Shown here in pieces: positions 60,730 to 64,000 of a stretch of DNA of 64,000 bases (position 1 is its first letter; every line of letters begins with the position of its first letter). The notes under the pieces were generated by a model, which was not told the origin of the DNA, searched no databases, and was given only the letters and a program-made list of their open reading frames with translations. The position numbers were made by a program, and so were the translations under genes. The stretch comes from Treponema sp. OMZ 798 (GTDB taxonomy: Bacteria; Spirochaetota; Spirochaetia; Treponematales; Treponemataceae), in the NCBI RefSeq assembly GCF_024181385.1, contig NZ_CP051305.1, positions 1,240,001 to 1,304,000 on the forward strand, in the 5' to 3' direction.

Positions 60730-62358
60730 TTAACTTAGTTCAACGCCCTTATTTTTTACCGTAATTATATTATCGTATTGTGCCCTTGTTTTATCGAAGA
60801 CAACATGACTTACATTAATTACGGTTACGTCTTTTAAGGCGAGTAAGGTTTCTTCTATGCGGATCGCCGTTTCCATATCGAGACTGGCAAAGGCCTCATC
60901 CAAGAAAATCAATTTTGCCCTTGTAATTAAACCTCTGGCAATGGCTATTCGGGCCTTTTCGCCGCCCGAAATATTTTTACCGTTATCGGTTATTTTGTAG
61001 TCCAATCCTCCGGACAAGTTTTCGACAAAGGAGCTTAAGCCTGCATTTTTAACAACCTTTTTAATTTCATCTTGGGAATAATTTTTATAAAGAGTAATAT
61101 TATTATAAAGGCTGTCCTCAAACAAAAAAACTTGCTGCTCTATATTTGCTATATTTTTAAAATAAGAAAGAGGAGTTATGTCTTTTAAGTTTTTGCCGTC
61201 AACTAAAATTTCTCCGCCGGTAGGATTAAAATATTTGCGCAAAAGTTTCAGCACAGTGGTTTTACCTCCACCTGAAGGGCCGACTATCAGATACTTTTTG
61301 CCTTTTTCGAATTTTAAGCCGACATCTTTTAATACCTCATTTTCGCCGTAGTTAAAAGAAACATTTTTAAACTCTATCGAAGAATCAAAAGAAGAAAGCT
61401 CGATTGTTTCTTCGTAAGTATCGGAATTTTTTAAATTATCGTCTATAGTTTCAAATACTTTTTTTAAACCGACAATAGCCTGTATCTGTCCGCCCACATT
61501 ACCGAAGCTGTTTACGATTCTCGTCATAGGAGATAGGGCAAAGAGCAAGGTACCCACCGTAATAATTTTTAAGTATACAAGATAAATGCCTCCCAATATT
61601 ATACCCAAGACCAAAAGCAAGAGTATTGAAATCAGTATAAGTAAAATATACGAACTAAGTTTACCTACAAAAAATTCTTTATCTTCAACATTTTTTGACT
61701 TATGATAAAAATCATCTGAGGCTTTTTTTTGAAGATTATTTGTTTTTATAATTTGGAATGCCGAAAGAATTTCTTTTACATATTCCGTGTATTTTCCTAA
61801 AATATCGGATAATTGTTTTTCGTGCTTTTGCATAGGTATCCCCATCAAGGCGGCCATTACTGCAAATATAAGGCCGACAGCGATTCCTGCAATGAGAATA
61901 ACATAGTTTACATATAAAAGAACTCCTACACTTATAAGGGCTTGAAAAATCATATATAGGATTTCATATAAGGACATAATGTACTCGTTTTCAATCCTTT
62001 CCATGTCGTTTGTAAGATTCGAAAAATATTTAGCCGTATTTTCAGCTTGAAATTCGTTTATCTTTTTTTTGAAGATGGTCTTTAGATAAAAAGTTTTTGC
62101 ATATTCAACGGCTTTTCTATAGTAGAGGCTTTGAAAAAAATTACCGACTAAAACAAAGAATATTGAAAAAGCCGACCAAATAACCATCTTTACGGCATTT
62201 ATTTTTAAAAAATCTATACTGCGGTCTATACTCAAGGCATTATCCACTAAGTCCTTTGTAATATATAATGCACGCAGCTGAAGCACAGCCCCGGTCAAGG
62301 CAAAAAGGAGGGTTACAAATAAAATAGGATAGGATTTTCGAATTGCTTTTTTAATCAT
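60730..62358 (-). CDS. ABC exporter subunit (membrane and ATPase domains fused)
   Basis: 542 residues. An N-terminal six-helix exporter domain (about 1-300) precedes a nucleotide-binding domain with Walker A VGPSGGGKTTVLKLL, signature ISGGEKARIAIARG, Walker B LIFLDEAFASLDMET and switch His INVSHVV. The signature ISGGEK and the neighbouring subunit suggest a heterodimeric exporter. It overlaps its partner by 8 nt. Substrate unknown. Confidence 0.88.
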   Translation of the reverse strand: MIKKAIRKSYPILFVTLLFALTGAVLQLRALYITKDLVDNALSIDRSIDFLKINAVKMVIWSAFSIFFVLVGNFFQSLYYRKAVEYAKTFYLKTIFKKKINEFQAENTAKYFSNLTNDMERIENEYIMSLYEILYMIFQALISVGVLLYVNYVILIAGIAVGLIFAVMAALMGIPMQKHEKQLSDILGKYTEYVKEILSAFQIIKTNNLQKKASDDFYHKSKNVEDKEFFVGKLSSYILLILISILLLLVLGIILGGIYLVYLKIITVGTLLFALSPMTRIVNSFGNVGGQIQAIVGLKKVFETIDDNLKNSDTYEETIELSSFDSSIEFKNVSFNYGENEVLKDVGLKFEKGKKYLIVGPSGGGKTTVLKLLRKYFNPTGGEILVDGKNLKDITPLSYFKNIANIEQQVFLFEDSLYNNITLYKNYSQDEIKKVVKNAGLSSFVENLSGGLDYKITDNGKNISGGEKARIAIARGLITRAKLIFLDEAFASLDMETAIRIEETLLALKDVTVINVSHVVFDKTRAQYDNIITVKNKGVELS

Positions 62359-64000
62359 TTGATTTTACCTCGTTTTGAAAATATTTTTGTGCCGGAAACA
62401 CTTCAAGGCTTTTATTTTTTATTTCGATAACATAATCATATTTTTCGCTTATGCCTTCGTAATATCTGTGAGAGATTGAGATGAGCGTAGTGTCAAGACC
62501 TAATAAATCGCTTTCAATTTGACGGCCTAAACTTTCTTCTAAGCTGGCTGATGCCTCATCTGCAAAAAGAATTTCGGAATCCTTTATTACGGCCCTTGCT
62601 ATGGAAATTCTTTGTCTTTGACCTCCGGATAAATCTTTACCGTTTTCGGAAAGAATTGTATCCTCTTTTTTTTCTAAAATAAAATCTTTTAAGCCCGATG
62701 CCGCAACTGCAAAATCAAACTTATCTTGAGGATAATCCTTATATAGACAAATATTATTTTTAATTGAATCTTCAAACAAAAAAACATTTTGAAAAATAAA
62801 GGCTATTTTTTCGTTAAACGATAAAGGAGAAATATCTTTTAAATTAATACCGTCAACAAAAATATCTCCCTCATAATTTTCCATAGTTTTTGATAAAAGA
62901 TTTATAAGGGTTGTTTTTCCCGAACCGCTCACACCCCGAATCAAATATTTTTTATTTTTCAAAATCTCAAAAGAGATATTTTTTAAAACTTCCTTACCTT
63001 CATAGGTATAGCTTAAATTCTTAACTTCAATTTTATCCTTAAAATTAAAATCCTTAACTCCTATAGGAGATTCCATAGTAAGTCCTTTAGAAGTTTTGAT
63101 AGTCTCAGCCTCATCATCCTTTGTTATCTTGGTATATATTTCTTTTGCTGCCTTATATTTATTTATTTTTGGAAAGATAGTTCTTGAAGAAAACATTACA
63201 GGGTTTGAAAGCTGTAAAAGCAAGGCAGCAGAGGTTAAGTCATAACCCATAATCAGTTTTTTTACGCAATAAGCCAAAATACCCACCCGTAAAAACAAAC
63301 CCACAAGGCTGAAAAAATTTTCTTGAAATTTTTCAAGAAAATTAAACCTTTGCTTATAGCCTTCTACTTTTTTGATCGATTTAATTGTTTTATTACAAAA
63401 ACTGTCTTCAACACCGTTTAATTTTAAAATTTCAATGCCGTTTAAAACATTGGAAACTTCAATCGAAAAATTTTCGTTATTTTCGGAAACAGATTTTTTT
63501 AAGTTCACTGTCGGTTTTTCAAATAATTTCCCTATAAATAAAAAAATAAGGGCTATGACTAAAACCAAAAGAGCGAAAAAACAATCGATATAAATTAAAA
63601 GAACATAAGAAAGACTGACGGAGGATATAGAAGTTATAAGAGCGGTTAAGGAAGAATAATAATCGCTTCTAAAAAGATTTATATCGTTTACCAAATTCGA
63701 AATATAGTTTTCTTTTGATTTAAGATTGAATTCGGAATAAGATTTTTTTAAAATTTTAGCAAAGGCTATTTTTCTAAGTTCCAGCTGAATATTCCGCTTA
63801 AAATTTAAACTAAAGCGTATAACAAAAAAATGGCTAAGCCCCATAATAAGGCTTCCTGCAGCGACAAATCCGATACGGCTTTTTATTTCTTCAAGTGTAG
63901 GATTTTGCATCATTCCTATAGCAAAGGCCATAACAATGCTCATAAAAATTTGCCCAAAGCTGGAAAGAACACAGCCTGTAAAAAAAACAATGTAAGATCT
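62351..64000 (-). CDS. ABC exporter subunit, 5' end beyond the window
   Basis: The frame is open from the stop at 62351 to the right edge; codons upstream of the internal ATG at 63943 continue a hydrophobic segment (SYIVFFTGCVLSSFGQ), so the real start lies outside. The exporter domain is followed by an ATPase with Walker A IRGVSGSGKTTLINLL, signature LSGGQRQRISIARA, Walker B ILFADEASASLEES and switch His ISISHRY. Walker B ends with SASLEE where SALD is usual. It overlaps the downstream subunit and the two should form one heterodimer. Confidence 0.85.
   Translation of the reverse strand, partial: RSYIVFFTGCVLSSFGQIFMSIVMAFAIGMMQNPTLEEIKSRIGFVAAGSLIMGLSHFFVIRFSLNFKRNIQLELRKIAFAKILKKSYSEFNLKSKENYISNLVNDINLFRSDYYSSLTALITSISSVSLSYVLLIYIDCFFALLVLVIALIFLFIGKLFEKPTVNLKKSVSENNENFSIEVSNVLNGIEILKLNGVEDSFCNKTIKSIKKVEGYKQRFNFLEKFQENFFSLVGLFLRVGILAYCVKKLIMGYDLTSAALLLQLSNPVMFSSRTIFPKINKYKAAKEIYTKITKDDEAETIKTSKGLTMESPIGVKDFNFKDKIEVKNLSYTYEGKEVLKNISFEILKNKKYLIRGVSGSGKTTLINLLSKTMENYEGDIFVDGINLKDISPLSFNEKIAFIFQNVFLFEDSIKNNICLYKDYPQDKFDFAVAASGLKDFILEKKEDTILSENGKDLSGGQRQRISIARAVIKDSEILFADEASASLEESLGRQIESDLLGLDTTLISISHRYYEGISEKYDYVIEIKNKSLEVFPAQKYFQNEVKSND

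Overview
The window comes from a low-GC spirochaete, most likely a host-associated Treponema close to T. denticola (inference from gene content; no search was run). The main pointers are two periplasmic FlaB flagellins followed by flaG and fliD, the order cheA / cheW-cheR-like fusion / cheX / cheY, many lipoproteins, a BspA-type leucine-rich repeat protein, and small overlapping operons in AT-rich DNA with close matches to sigma-70 promoters.

Layout. 0-4.5 kb: the 5' part of an HU-like DNA-binding gene, a large surface lipoprotein, a divergent intergenic region packed with hairpins, and a membrane LuxR-type regulator. 4.5-11 kb: a Sel1/LRR secreted protein, a TPR lipoprotein, a small membrane protein and smc. 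11-16.5 kb: an atypical response regulator facing the chemotaxis operon cheA-cheW/R-cheX-cheY. 16.7-24 kb: two envelope proteins, gap, a YebC-family regulator, a small CxxC protein, Xaa-Pro aminopeptidase and a GNAT-like protein. 24-34 kb: a small secreted protein, an NrnA-like DHH phosphoesterase, a gene of unknown function, flaB, flaB, flaG, fliD, two small unknown genes, tsaE, tsaB and a PAS/HD-GYP protein. 34-38.5 kb: hemW and an S26 peptidase homologue with altered catalytic residues, divergent from smpB; then a periplasmic protein, a TsaC-type gene and an FtsB-like gene. 38.7-46.7 kb: a tightly overlapping operon of a very acidic 856-residue protein, an unknown protein, two Maf/DUF115 (flagellin glycosyltransferase-like) proteins and a membrane protein with a degenerate GGDEF domain. 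46.7-53.4 kb: an HD hydrolase, an alpha/beta hydrolase, and a GC-richer island with a MacB/FtsX-type ABC system facing a two-component system. 53.4-64 kb: an orphan RelB/DinJ antitoxin, a GPH sugar symporter, a transglutaminase-like secreted protein, mutS2, rsgA, murI and a heterodimeric ABC exporter that runs off the right edge.

Working together. Much of the window concerns motility: chemotaxis signalling, flagellins, cap and FlaG, probable flagellin glycosylation and c-di-GMP turnover. The most interesting regulatory signal is in the two flaB leaders. Each carries a short hairpin presenting an A-AGGAT loop, a close match to the CsrA recognition motif, followed by a GGA-containing Shine-Dalgarno. 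This is the two-site arrangement known for CsrA control of flagellin in other bacteria. Several genes (the LuxR-like gene, cheA, smpB and probably two more) start 6-8 nt after a -10 box without a Shine-Dalgarno, which suggests leaderless mRNAs. The smpB and lepB-like promoters share a -35 element back to back. No tRNA, rRNA, CRISPR array or insertion sequence was seen, and no stretch over about 300 bases lacks a gene.
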